Below are positions 1 through 7,523 of a DNA stretch of 42,766 bases, one piece after another. The notes beneath the pieces were generated by a model. It saw only the letters and a program-made list of their open reading frames with translations, was not told the DNA's origin and did not search any database. The stretch is from NCBI GenBank assembly GCA_946406035.1, contig CAMJJG010000022.1, positions 1 to 42,766 on the forward strand, read 5' to 3'. The DNA is from an uncultured Prevotellaceae bacterium (lineage in GTDB: Bacteria > Bacteroidota > Bacteroidia > Bacteroidales > Muribaculaceae). The translations under genes and the position numbers were made by a program. Each line of letters begins with the position of its first letter. Within the stretch, counting starts at the first letter, position 1.

Positions 1-76
1 ATCGGGAAAAAGTGAAATGCCACCTAGGGTGACGCATTGACGAAGTCAGGAAATGGACGAATTGAGCATCCTGAGC

Positions 77-131
77 AATCGCGCCAAAACCACATTTGAA
101 TCATCAACCAAAATGTGATTTTGGCGCGATT
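77..131. repeat. 21-bp inverted repeat
   Basis: Arms at 77-97 and 111-131 are reverse complements apart from one position, which can form a G-T pair. The loop is 13 nt and the stem is closed by GCGCC/GGCGC. It could be the terminator of a gene left of the window or a palindromic intergenic repeat. No T-run follows on the plus strand, so a simple intrinsic terminator is not proven. Confidence 0.6.
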
Positions 132-178
132 CCCTTGAAATTAGCAGCGATATTCTTGGTCGTTTAATTATTAGATTG

Positions 179-186
179 TAATTTTG
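179..186 (+). promoter_or_regulatory. -7 element TAATTTTG
   Basis: Matches the Bacteroidetes -7 consensus TAnnTTTG. A TTGG at about 155-158 lies at a plausible -33 distance. The predicted start (about 192-194) falls just before the basal stem of the structured RNA at 198-356, which supports this as its promoter. Confidence 0.6.
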
Positions 187-192
187 CGACTG

Positions 193-472
193 ACCCGACG
201 CCTTGGGCATCGGATCAAGACATATGGTTTAAGGACGTTTACTTGACGGCATTATCTTATTTCATCAAATCTCGCAAATTTGATTTTTCCTTAAAAGATA
301 ATGGCAACAAGGTGAGCGTCCATGTTGGAGGTTTGTACATGATGCCCTTGAGGCGTTACTCGTATAATTCCATCCGGCGTGGGCTTGCCGTGTTGCTTAT
401 TCAAGGAAGGGCAAGCGAGAGCCTGATGGAAGGATAAGCACGAGGTACAGAATCCCACGTCTTTCCTTTTTT
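193..472 (+). ncRNA. Structured leader RNA or small RNA, family not identified
   Basis: Seen: a long nested helix, 198-202/352-356 and 205-211/341-347, then 233-237/317-321, then the hairpin 250-258/295-303 with an inner stem 264-270/278-284. A second domain has 368-374/425-431 enclosing 383-389/410-416, plus two crossing pairings, 395-400/434-439 and 378-383/454-459, i.e. potential pseudoknots. The last stem is followed by a T-rich run (460-472). The promoter at 179-186 starts transcription at the basal stem. Inferred: either a free RNA of about 280 nt or an attenuator-type leader of the dockerin gene at 523, which has no closer promoter. It does not show the conserved cores of RNase P, tmRNA or common riboswitches. 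The pairing was done by eye. Confidence 0.4.
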
Positions 473-522
473 AAACAATACCCGAATCAGGGGAAGCTAT
501 AGGGTGAAAAACTACTTATATT

Positions 523-1038
523 ATGAAGAAACTTTCTCTTATTATGGTTATGATGATGGCTATTATGCCATTTGGGGCCGCGGCCGATGATTACGTCCGC
601 GGTGATGTGGACCAAGACGGAACTGTCGGCATCTCTGATGTGACTAGCCTCGTTGACTATCTATTGGCGGGAGTATGGCCCGATGATCAACACAATGATG
701 GTTATTGGATAGTCATAACTGAAAACGATGGGACAGAAAAGTATATTGAACTTATTTCGTGGATGAATGAAAATCTAATAGTGACCTCGAGCCTTAATGA
801 TTTAAACAATTCATTATCAGTATACCCTTTTCATTACAGGATAAATGGAGTTGATTATGGTGCTGTAGAAGATATGACTGAAGCGGTTTTGGGTTATGCT
901 GAAGCGAATCCACTGGTTCCAGGTAAAAACAACTATTATGTTCATGAAAGTCTCAGTATCGGTTTTGGCCTTCTGATGAACTATGAGACCCACAATTATT
1001 TTGCTTATGTTATAAAAGGGTGCCCTGCGCATCCTTGA
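523..1038 (+). CDS. Small secreted protein with one dockerin-like EF-hand repeat
   Basis: A 171-aa protein. Residues 1-21 form a signal peptide (MKK, hydrophobic core, GAAA). Residues 27-50 are a dockerin-like repeat (GDVDQDGTV...ISDVTSLVDYLLAG) followed by WPDD. The N-terminal module closely matches that of the FISUMP protein encoded at 26580-27368 (same order: signal, repeat, WP-E/D-D), so the two share a common export/anchor module. The remaining 120 residues are polar and match no family I recognise. Codon use is AT-richer than in the flanking core genes. The nearest TAnnTTTG promoter is 340 nt upstream (179-186), so expression may depend on the structured leader. Dockerin repeats normally bind calcium and, in cellulosomes, cohesin; no cohesin is visible here. 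Confidence 0.75.
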   Translation: MKKLSLIMVMMMAIMPFGAAADDYVRGDVDQDGTVGISDVTSLVDYLLAGVWPDDQHNDGYWIVITENDGTEKYIELISWMNENLIVTSSLNDLNNSLSVYPFHYRINGVDYGAVEDMTEAVLGYAEANPLVPGKNNYYVHESLSIGFGLLMNYETHNYFAYVIKGCPAHP

Positions 1039-1223
1039 ATCAACTTTTCTATCAGTGCCCGATAAAAAGCTGAAAATGCGTTAGAATCATACCAAGCATA
1101 GGGCCTCGCCTTGGCCGCTCAGTATCAGGATTACAGCGTCCCCTCAAATGACTGTCGTCAATGCATTTTAGACGCAACGCTGAAACTGACATCTTGGGCT
1201 AATCTGGACTCAGCGGATAATTA

Positions 1224-1270
1224 GTGGGGGCAAGCATGAGGTCTTCGACCACACTGCCCCCACCTTTTAT
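1224..1270 (+). terminator. Rho-independent terminator
   Basis: A perfect 9-bp GC stem (1224-1232/1255-1263, GTGGGGGCA/TGCCCCCAC), an inner GGTC-TTC-GACC hairpin and a following TTTTAT. It lies 185 nt after the dockerin stop codon, implying a long 3' UTR or an extra small transcript. Confidence 0.7.
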
Positions 1271-1286
1271 CGGGTGAGCCGTTTTA

Positions 1287-1355
1287 AATGCTAATTTCGC
1301 TAAGAAAAACGTATTTCACGAACATTATTTAAAACTAATTCGTGTAATTAGCATT
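1287..1355. repeat. AT-rich inverted repeat
   Basis: Outer arms AATGCTAATT (1287-1296) and AATTAGCATT (1346-1355) are perfect complements, with an inner TTCACGAA / TTCGTG pairing. The AATTCGTGTAATT motif resembles intergenic repeats common in Bacteroidales. Function unknown. Confidence 0.45.
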
Positions 1356-1449
1356 AGCCCCGCAGGGTTAGGGCCAACATCTATTATATCATCGCCAATT
1401 TTTTGATTTCTAGGCCGTTTGGCCGATAATAGCAACACGACAGATGAAG

Positions 1450-2085
1450 TTACGAGGCAGGCTTCTGTGCTGTGACACAGATGAAGTGGCGCTTCTCGTC
1501 ATGGCGAGCCTCGATGTTGATGAATCCCGCATCGGCCAGTTCCTGGCTGATCTCGCTGATCGTGTAGATGCGTATGCCGCCTATCTCATTCTCCATCAGG
1601 CGGTATTCCTCGCCCTCGCCATCGAGTTCGTTGGCAATCACAAAGCGCCCGCCGGGCTTGAGCACTCTCATCGTCTCGGCAAAGCCCATCGCCAGTGATG
1701 GCCAGTAATAAATCGTCTCAAAAGCAATCGCCAAGTCAAAGATATCTCTCGCAAGCGGCATCTGGGCAGCGCTGCCGCCCACAATCACACACCGTCCATC
1801 CTTAATCACATGATAATTAAGATCGGTCGCGACCTCGACCGCTGTCAACGACAAGTCCATGCCAGTAACGCCACACTCGGGCGACATGGTGAACAGGCGA
1901 ACAATGTTGGCACCGCCACCACAACCGATGTCCAGCACCAGGTCTTTAGGACCGGGCCTTAGCTCAGCAAACACCCATTCGGGCAACTCGGCATGCTGCG
2001 GGCCGTTCATCTTGTTGAGGGCGCGCTTGCCCCAGAATCCCTTGGGGTGACGCCCGCGATTGTAATATCGGTATAGTTTTTTCAT
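1450..2085 (-). CDS. Class I SAM-dependent methyltransferase
   Basis: A 211-aa cytosolic protein with a Rossmann-type methyltransferase fold (Methyltransf_11/25 family). Motif I is VLDIGCGGGANI at about residues 49-60, the acidic end of strand beta-2 is in GMDLSLTAVE, and the post-motif region LKPGGRFVIANE is typical. The first residues (KKLYRYYNRGRHPKGFWGK) are basic and recur in small Bacteroidales methyltransferases of unknown substrate. Nothing in the neighbourhood identifies the substrate. It is transcribed toward the dockerin gene, and its start lies about 55 nt from the stop of the GH13 gene on the same strand, so the two may be co-transcribed (GH13 first). Confidence 0.85.
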   Translation of the reverse strand: MKKLYRYYNRGRHPKGFWGKRALNKMNGPQHAELPEWVFAELRPGPKDLVLDIGCGGGANIVRLFTMSPECGVTGMDLSLTAVEVATDLNYHVIKDGRCVIVGGSAAQMPLARDIFDLAIAFETIYYWPSLAMGFAETMRVLKPGGRFVIANELDGEGEEYRLMENEIGGIRIYTISEISQELADAGFINIEARHDEKRHFICVTAQKPAS

Positions 2086-2139
2086 ATCTTTTTCTGGCTA
2101 GTGGATTCTAACTTAGGCAACAAACTTATACATATCTTC

Positions 2140-4002
2140 TTAAAACTCCAGTACTAATGTGCCCCGCGCTGGCAGGGAGAGCACACCATCGTTCAAGCTG
2201 ATGATGCGCCCTGTGGGCACATCACGCGAAACGGTAACGTCACCAAATATCTCGCGGTAGCGGTCGAGTTTCATCGTTTTGGCCTGGGTGGTGCCGTTGA
2301 TGATGGTCACGGCATGGCGGCCATTCAGGCTACGCGCAATCACATAGATGCCGTCGTGGGGAATGAATTGCGTCATCTTGCCACGGGTTATCAAGTCGTT
2401 GCCTTGTCGCCAGTGCAGCAAGGCACTCAGCCAGTTGAACATGTCGTTCTGGGCAGGGGTGCGCCCCTGGGCGGTAAAGGCGTTGCGCTCATCGCCAGGG
2501 AAACCACCGGGGAAGTCCTTGCGCACATTGCCGTCGGTGACCTGTTTGGTACCGTTCATGAGCACCTCGGTGCCATAATACAGCTGCGGGATGCGGTTGA
2601 TGGTCAACAGCAGGGCGAGGGCCTGTTTCAAGGCATCGACGTCCTGTCCGTTGTGCAGGTAGCGGTCGGTATCATGGTTCTCGATAAAAGCCATCACATT
2701 CGACGGGTTGGGATAGAGGTAATCCAGGCACAGGCTGTTATAGACGCGGTTGTAACCACGCCACCAGCCGTCGGTCTCCTCGTGGCGCGCACTATCCACC
2801 TTCTCATAGAAGGAGAAGTCCATCACGGTTTTGAGGTAGCTCTCGGGTTTTCCCATCTTGTTGCCCCGCTGCCAGGCGGCGGTATAGGCGGGATTCTCGA
2901 CCCATGTCTCGCCCACGGTGTTGAAGTGGGGGTACTCGGTGTCGAGGCGCTTCATCCAGCGAGCCATCGCGTCGGCATAGGCATAGGGGTATGTATCCAT
3001 GCGTATGCCGTCGATACCCACCGTTTCAATCCACCAGATGCTGTTTTGAATCAAGTAATTCATCACGTGGGGGTTGTGGTGGTTCAAGTCGGGCATGGAG
3101 GGAACAAACCAGCCCTCGACCGTTTCCTTGAGGTCCACCTGGCTGGCATAGGGGTCCATCACAGGCGTGAGCTTGTAGCTCGTCTGCAGGTAGTTGTTCT
3201 TGTAGTCGGGCTGGTTGAACCAGTCATGGCTGGGCATATCCTTGAGCCAAGGGTGATAGTCGCCGCAGTGGTTAAAGATCATGTCCATCACCACCTTGAG
3301 GCCACGGCTGTGGGCCTCGTCGATGAGGCGGCGGTACTCCTCGTTGGTGCCGAATCGGGGATCGACCTTGTAGTAGTTGGTCGTGGCATAGCCATGATAG
3401 GTCGAGTGGTTGTGCCCGTCGGGCGAATTATTCTCGAGCACTGGGGTGAACCACAGGGCCGTCACGCCCAGCTGGGTGAAGTAGTCCAGGTGCTGTCGTA
3501 TTCCCTCGATGTCGCCACCGTGGCGCAGGCTGGGTTGCGTCCTGTCATTCTTGTAGGGCTGCATGCCGGGAATCTGGTTGTTGGCGGGATTGCCGTCGGC
3601 AAAGCGGTCGGGCATCAACATGTAGAGCACGTCGGCATTGGTAAACCCCATGCGCTTGTCACCATCCATCTCGCGGGCCAGCAGCCGGTACTGCATCTTC
3701 TTCTTGCTGCGGCCCTGCTTGAAGGTGATTTCCATCGTGCCGGCTTGGGCACCACGGGTGTTGAGGTAAACGAGCAGGTAATTGGGCGAGTCCAGGCGCA
3801 CCAGGCTGTCTATTGTCACTCCGGGATAGTCGATCGACACGTCGGCACTACCTATTCCCGTGCCATACACCATGAGTTGCACAGTGGGGTCTTTCAGACC
3901 CACAAACCAGTTGGTGGGTTCAATGCGGTCAACCTTCAGTGCCGCATGACTGGCCAACACGCCCAGCACCAGTGCCATAATAGGCAACAACAATCTATTC
4001 AT
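2140..4002 (-). CDS. Secreted GH13 alpha-amylase / neopullulanase-like glycosidase
   Basis: A 620-aa protein resembling SusA-type and cyclomaltodextrinase-type GH13 enzymes of Bacteroidetes, which hydrolyse alpha-1,4-glucans or maltodextrins. Residues 1-20 form a signal peptide. Residues 22-108 are an Ig-like N-terminal domain. The catalytic barrel starts near residue 118 (VLYMLMPDRFADG). Motifs are visible: DMIFNHCG (240-247), DGIRMD with the nucleophile Asp336, GETW with the acid/base Glu365, and ENHD with Asp444. A beta-sandwich domain closes the protein. A periplasmic location is likely. No susC/D pair adjoins it, unlike the classical sus operon. The minus-strand TATTTTTG promoter (4040-4047) gives a leader of about 30 nt. 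A very long antisense open frame over this gene is a codon-bias artefact. Confidence 0.92.
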   Translation of the reverse strand: MNRLLLPIMALVLGVLASHAALKVDRIEPTNWFVGLKDPTVQLMVYGTGIGSADVSIDYPGVTIDSLVRLDSPNYLLVYLNTRGAQAGTMEITFKQGRSKKKMQYRLLAREMDGDKRMGFTNADVLYMLMPDRFADGNPANNQIPGMQPYKNDRTQPSLRHGGDIEGIRQHLDYFTQLGVTALWFTPVLENNSPDGHNHSTYHGYATTNYYKVDPRFGTNEEYRRLIDEAHSRGLKVVMDMIFNHCGDYHPWLKDMPSHDWFNQPDYKNNYLQTSYKLTPVMDPYASQVDLKETVEGWFVPSMPDLNHHNPHVMNYLIQNSIWWIETVGIDGIRMDTYPYAYADAMARWMKRLDTEYPHFNTVGETWVENPAYTAAWQRGNKMGKPESYLKTVMDFSFYEKVDSARHEETDGWWRGYNRVYNSLCLDYLYPNPSNVMAFIENHDTDRYLHNGQDVDALKQALALLLTINRIPQLYYGTEVLMNGTKQVTDGNVRKDFPGGFPGDERNAFTAQGRTPAQNDMFNWLSALLHWRQGNDLITRGKMTQFIPHDGIYVIARSLNGRHAVTIINGTTQAKTMKLDRYREIFGDVTVSRDVPTGRIISLNDGVLSLPARGTLVLEF

Positions 4003-4039
4003 TTTTGGTTATCGTTTTTTAGCGGTTATATTTTACCTG

Positions 4040-4047
4040 CAAAAATA
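4040..4047 (-). promoter_or_regulatory. -7 element of the GH13 gene
   Basis: CAAAAATA on the plus strand reads TATTTTTG on the minus strand, 38 nt before the GH13 start. Confidence 0.6.
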
Positions 4048-4102
4048 CAAAAAAATCATTTGTTTTTATGTTACAGGATTAAAAACTAACGTTTTTTTTA
4101 TG

Positions 4103-4110
4103 TACTTTTG
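4103..4110 (+). promoter_or_regulatory. -7 element of the phosphatase gene
   Basis: TACTTTTG matches TAnnTTTG and lies 39 nt before the ATG at 4150. A TTG at 4108, which would extend the frame upstream, sits inside this element, so it cannot be the start codon. Confidence 0.65.
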
Positions 4111-4149
4111 TCGCTATCTGACGATTGTATAAAAAGAGAGAACAATTTT

Positions 4150-5607
4150 ATGAGACTAAAACTGATTACTGCGCTGGCCTTGATAGCAGCGTTGAGCGCC
4201 ATGGCCCAACCCGCTAGGCCCAAACTGGTAGTGGGACTTGTTGTTGACCAGATGAGATGGGACTACCTGTATAATTACCAGTGGGGTGAGGGCGGCTTCA
4301 AGACCCTGCTCCAAGACGGGTACCTGTTCAACAACACGATAATCGACTATGTGCCAACGGTTACGGCCGCCGGACATGCCTCGATCTACTCGGGCACGAC
4401 GCCAGCCTTTCACGGTATCGCAGGCAACAACTTCATGCTCCACGGCAAGAACGTTACCAGCGTGCAGGACGATAGCGAGCGTGGCATTGGCGGTAATGAC
4501 AAGACCCGCGGCAAGTCGCCCCGCAACCTCATCACCACCACCATCGGCGACCAGCTGCAACTGGCCACAGACTTCAAGAGCCGCACGGTGGGCATCGCCC
4601 TCAAGGACCGCGCCGCCATCCTGCCGGCAGGACATCACCCGGTGGGAGCCTACTGGTATGACAGCAACAGCCACTCATTTGTCACGAGCACCTATTACCG
4701 CGACAAGCTGCCGCGGTGGGTGAGCGACTTCAACAAGCGGCACCGCAACGAGCTGGCGATGGACATGAACAACACGCCCATGGGCACCACGATGACCTTT
4801 GCCATGGCCGAGCAGGCACTCATCAACGAGCAGTTGGGTCAGGACGAGGTTACCGACCTGCTCGCCATCAGCGTGTCTAACACCGACATGTGCTCCCACT
4901 ACTATGGCACCCACTCGCCCAAGGTCGATTCCATCTACTGGCAACTGGACCGGGAAATCGCCCACTTTATCCAAGTGCTGGACCAGCGCGTGGGTCGCGA
5001 CAACTACCTGCTGTTCCTGAGCGCCGACCACGGAGGCACCCACAGCTATCCCCGCATGACGGCCCATGGCCTGCCCAGCGGCTGCTGGTATAATCCCGAC
5101 GCCCTCATCGCCGCCAACAAGCAGCTGCAAGATCAGTTCGGCGTCAAGCAGCTCCTCAGCGAGGAGATGGAATATACCTTCTACCTCAACCACGAGGCCA
5201 TCGACAGCGCCCGCCTCGACTATGACCAGGTCATGCGAGCCGCTTGCCGGGCCCTGGAGCAGCCCGAGGAAATCCAGTGGGCCATCGACGTGTCGCGCAT
5301 CGACACCTATCCCATCCCCAGCATCCTCAAGGAGCGCATCAAGCTAGGCTACTTCCCCGAGCGCAGCGGCGAGATCTATGTCGTGCCCCGCACGGGCGTG
5401 TATGCCAGCAAGGTCGAGTGGGCCGCTTCCAATCACGGCTCATGGAGCCAGAGCGACTCCCACATCCCCCTCATCTTCATGGGCTGGCATGTCACCCCCG
5501 GCGAGACCAGTCGCCTGACCCACATGACCGACATCGCCGCCACCGTGTGCGCCATGCTCCACATCCAGGCCCCCAACGGCTGCATCGGCACCCCCATCCT
5601 CGAGTAA
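4150..5607 (+). CDS. PafA-like alkaline phosphatase / phosphodiesterase family protein
   Basis: A 485-aa exported protein of the alkaline phosphatase superfamily (type I phosphodiesterase/nucleotide pyrophosphatase branch). The start at ATG 4150 gives a clean signal peptide ending SAMAQ. Metal and nucleophile motifs are visible: VVDQMRWD (Asp33), PTVTAAGHASIYSG with the probable nucleophile Thr72, GNN (92-94), SNTDMCSHYYG, SADHGG and SNHGSW, matching the order in PafA. Somewhat shorter than PafA (about 520-550 aa). It probably releases phosphate from monoesters in the periplasm; the exact substrate is unknown. Divergent from the amylase across 147 bp holding both promoters. It ends 100 nt before a strong terminator. 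Confidence 0.88.
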   Translation: MRLKLITALALIAALSAMAQPARPKLVVGLVVDQMRWDYLYNYQWGEGGFKTLLQDGYLFNNTIIDYVPTVTAAGHASIYSGTTPAFHGIAGNNFMLHGKNVTSVQDDSERGIGGNDKTRGKSPRNLITTTIGDQLQLATDFKSRTVGIALKDRAAILPAGHHPVGAYWYDSNSHSFVTSTYYRDKLPRWVSDFNKRHRNELAMDMNNTPMGTTMTFAMAEQALINEQLGQDEVTDLLAISVSNTDMCSHYYGTHSPKVDSIYWQLDREIAHFIQVLDQRVGRDNYLLFLSADHGGTHSYPRMTAHGLPSGCWYNPDALIAANKQLQDQFGVKQLLSEEMEYTFYLNHEAIDSARLDYDQVMRAACRALEQPEEIQWAIDVSRIDTYPIPSILKERIKLGYFPERSGEIYVVPRTGVYASKVEWAASNHGSWSQSDSHIPLIFMGWHVTPGETSRLTHMTDIAATVCAMLHIQAPNGCIGTPILE

Positions 5608-5706
5608 AAAAGCAATATTTACCCCATAACCGACGGTGTCATTACCTCCGCCTCATTTTTTCAGACGACAGCTACAACCTGCTGACAACAGCAACAACCT
5701 AAACCA

Positions 5707-5743
5707 AATTAGTGCCGACGCTTCACCCGCGCCGGCACTAATT
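5707..5743 (+). terminator. Hairpin terminator after the phosphatase
   Basis: A perfect 11-bp stem, 5707-5717 / 5733-5743 (AATTAGTGCCG / CGGCACTAATT), followed by TACTTTAC. The A/T-rich outer arms allow action in both directions between convergent genes. Confidence 0.65.
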
Positions 5744-5754
5744 ACTTTACAACT

Positions 5755-5795
5755 GTGCCCTATCCAATGGGCACCAGACCTTGCATTGTGCAAGG
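5755..5795. terminator. Two further short hairpins
   Basis: GTGCCC/GGGCAC (5755-5774) and CCTTGCA/TGCAAGG (5779-5795) lie between the phosphatase terminator and the stop of the minus-strand small gene at 5820. They may terminate the small-gene operon coming from the right. Confidence 0.4.
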
Positions 5796-5819
5796 CAAAA
5801 ATATACTATTTTGCATTGT

Positions 5820-6140
5820 TTAGATAGCTGCATCAAACATATCACATTCCACAAACACTTCATTCATGATGAATGCCGCCATGTCACTACCATCGGCCAA
5901 TGCCGCCTTGAGCAGATACTGCTGAGCCTGTTTCTTGTCAGATGGAGACATATCGCGAAGCGCTTCGTACATTGTCATCTTAAATCCTGGTCCCCTGGAG
6001 GTGCATGCCAGCACATCACGGGAGGACACGCCTAATTCCCTGTATGCCTCACCGAAGTACTTGATACCCTTTGGGTTTTGCGACGCTGCACACATAAACG
6101 CTACCAATGTAGCCACATAGGTTTTCTCTGTTGTCGTCAT
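5820..6140 (-). CDS. Small hypothetical protein, last gene of an AT-rich operon
   Basis: A 106-aa soluble protein with no signal peptide or membrane segment and probably all-helical. The section MSPSDKKQAQQYLLKAALADGSDM loosely resembles the helix and ADG turn of TerB-like proteins, but the resemblance is too weak to assign. It lies 26 nt downstream of 6167-6484 on the same strand, so it is probably the fourth gene of one transcript. Codon use is AT-richer than in core genes. Function unknown. Confidence 0.6.
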   Translation of the reverse strand: MTTTEKTYVATLVAFMCAASQNPKGIKYFGEAYRELGVSSRDVLACTSRGPGFKMTMYEALRDMSPSDKKQAQQYLLKAALADGSDMAAFIMNEVFVECDMFDAAI

Positions 6141-6166
6141 GAGATGATTGATTAAAAAGATAGTAA

Positions 6167-6484
6167 TTAATATTTTTTTGTCGCAATTGCATAGATAGAG
6201 GCACCGAGCGGGACATCAAAGTTCCTCTCGGTCAAGACAGCAGGGGCAATCGTTGATCTTACATAGGACTCAGGCAGCGGAGTGCTGAGGCCTCGACTAT
6301 ATTCCTCAAAGAAATAGACCACACAATCCTCCATCTCTTGACGGCTACACCCTTCATTCACAGTTAAAATGTAAATGAAAGACGCAAGTCCTTTAATGGT
6401 GTTATTTTGATCATTCAGCATACCTTTTGCCATCATGTACATGAAGCAGTTGTAGGTGAGCCCTTTCAGTCGTTTTGCTTCCAT
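6167..6484 (-). CDS. Small hypothetical protein
   Basis: A 105-aa soluble, mainly helical protein rich in Met, Tyr and Phe (CFMYMMAKGML near the N-terminus). It has no signal peptide and no recognised motif. It sits between two other small genes, with gaps of 34 nt (upstream) and 26 nt (downstream), consistent with an operon. It may act with its neighbours; nothing in the sequence reveals how. Confidence 0.6.
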   Translation of the reverse strand: MEAKRLKGLTYNCFMYMMAKGMLNDQNNTIKGLASFIYILTVNEGCSRQEMEDCVVYFFEEYSRGLSTPLPESYVRSTIAPAVLTERNFDVPLGASIYAIATKKY

Positions 6485-6518
6485 TTATCGATGATTATCT
6501 ACCATTAGACATAACTGT

Positions 6519-6818
6519 TTACAGTGAATTAATCTTCTCAAACTCGTCAAGCAAACCTGCGGCTCTTGAGCAGATTTCTCGAAGTTCCATCTTGGTCCCA
6601 AAGAACCAATATGGTGCTAAGAAGACGGAACGTGCGCTATTACCAACCACGTCACCAATCTCCGACAAGATAAACCTGCCGTGCGCGATATTTGCTTGTA
6701 TTTCTCCTCGTGACGAGTTTCTGTGAAAATCATCTCTAATTTCCATCAGCAGTGACTCCAAGCGTTTCAACTTGTCATTAATCAGTCCAATACTCCTTAA
6801 GTTTCCAAAAAATCCCAT
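6519..6818 (-). CDS. Small hypothetical protein with predicted coiled coil
   Basis: A 99-aa protein. Residues 10-35 (LINDKLKRLESLLMEIRDDFHRN) have heptad spacing that suggests a coiled coil or amphipathic helix. A hydrophobic stretch, SVFLAPYWFFG, lies at about 64-74 and is too short for a clear membrane span. The C-terminus is again helical. The leading MGFFGNLRS could associate with the membrane. Second gene of the small-gene operon; its leader contains the hairpin at 6857-6889. No family recognised. Confidence 0.58.
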   Translation of the reverse strand: MGFFGNLRSIGLINDKLKRLESLLMEIRDDFHRNSSRGEIQANIAHGRFILSEIGDVVGNSARSVFLAPYWFFGTKMELREICSRAAGLLDEFEKINSL

Positions 6819-6856
6819 AATCTACTACTTTTTATTGCTTGTTGACTCAGGCTCTC

Positions 6857-6889
6857 GAAGCAGATGAATCAACAACAAACATCTGCTTC
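6857..6889. promoter_or_regulatory. Intercistronic hairpin in the small-gene operon
   Basis: A perfect 10-bp stem GAAGCAGATG / CATCTGCTTC (6857-6866 / 6880-6889), extendable by GGC/GCC outside, in the 85-nt gap between the first and second genes. There is no T-run, so an RNA-processing or differential-stability element is more likely than a terminator. Confidence 0.5.
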
Positions 6890-6903
6890 AGAAGCCCGCA
6901 TAA

Positions 6904-7359
6904 TTAGAAATACCCGTCAATGTCCATGTCAAATGAACGTTGGATTGTTACATTCATGTCTCTAGCCATAGCTTCTACCGTTGAAGTGTATTCGCTTGGA
7001 AATTCACTCATGCTCATGGAGCCAAAGTACGCGTTTCCAGAAATGCGGCAAAGAACTGACGCCCATATTAAGAATACGAAGTCTCTTTTCTCTTGATTCA
7101 TTCGTTTTATTGTATTCGCCATCTCCTTGTCTTGCATAGCGTTAACGGCATCCACGAACGAATTGGCATCACCCCTGCCATTCATCCGGACAAGAAGAAT
7201 GGTGAAATATAAATTTTGGGTATCATTAACGTTGTGTTTAGGCTCAGAGCGGCGAAACAAGCTGCCTAATAAAGATGGATTATAGTTGCAGCGGGCAACT
7301 GTAATTGCAGATTTCATAATTGCAATTTTTTCATACCTTGTAAAATCGTCCCAAGTCAT
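6904..7359 (-). CDS. Hypothetical protein, first gene of the small-gene operon
   Basis: A 151-aa soluble, mostly helical protein. The N-terminus (TWDDFTRYEKIAIMKSAITVAR) has the feel of the first helices of TerB-like domains, but the acidic metal-binding residues are not evident, so this is only a hint. The C-terminus contains several acidic residues (FDMDIDGYF). No signal peptide. No clear TAnnTTTG is seen in its upstream gap (7360-7523), so it may be read from the lipoprotein gene upstream or from an atypical promoter. AT-rich, in keeping with an acquired cluster. Confidence 0.6.
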   Translation of the reverse strand: MTWDDFTRYEKIAIMKSAITVARCNYNPSLLGSLFRRSEPKHNVNDTQNLYFTILLVRMNGRGDANSFVDAVNAMQDKEMANTIKRMNQEKRDFVFLIWASVLCRISGNAYFGSMSMSEFPSEYTSTVEAMARDMNVTIQRSFDMDIDGYF

Positions 7360-7523
7360 ATTAGTACGTATGATTATCTAAACAATTCCAATATTCAGGA
7401 TATTCAATCTTATTTTCTCACCTATGATAAAGAAGCCTATTCATCTTCAGAATTGGACAAGGAGATAAACCACCAGTCTAACAATGTACTTTTCTCCTTG
7501 TCCAACTCTTTCGTCATCAACTA

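Larger units (their letters stand above)
1039..1449. other. Intergenic region with hairpins, no gene seen
   Basis: About 410 nt between the dockerin gene and the convergent methyltransferase. It holds a strong terminator (1224-1270), an AT-rich inverted repeat (1287-1355) and a short GGCC hairpin near 1412-1426 just beyond the methyltransferase stop. No convincing coding sequence was found on either strand. Confidence 0.6.

Noticed and set aside
243-437. 64-codon open frame starting with TTG
   Set aside because: It lies wholly inside the strongly structured RNA 193-472 and has no start-codon support or protein-like composition.
193-472. RNase P, tmRNA, 6S or SRP RNA identity
   Set aside because: The conserved core sequences of RNase P, tmRNA and SRP RNA are absent; 6S cannot be judged by eye, so the RNA was left unassigned.
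2314-4089. 591-codon open frame on the plus strand
   Set aside because: It is exactly antisense to the GH13 gene, Val/His/Gly-rich without motifs, and covers that gene's promoter; a codon-bias shadow.
4108-4149. TTG start extending the phosphatase
   Set aside because: The TTG is part of the -7 element TACTTTTG; the ATG at 4150 gives a proper signal peptide.
5820-7359. Assigning the small proteins to the TerB (tellurite resistance) family
   Set aside because: Only a short helix/ADG-like resemblance; metal-binding acidic residues are not evident.
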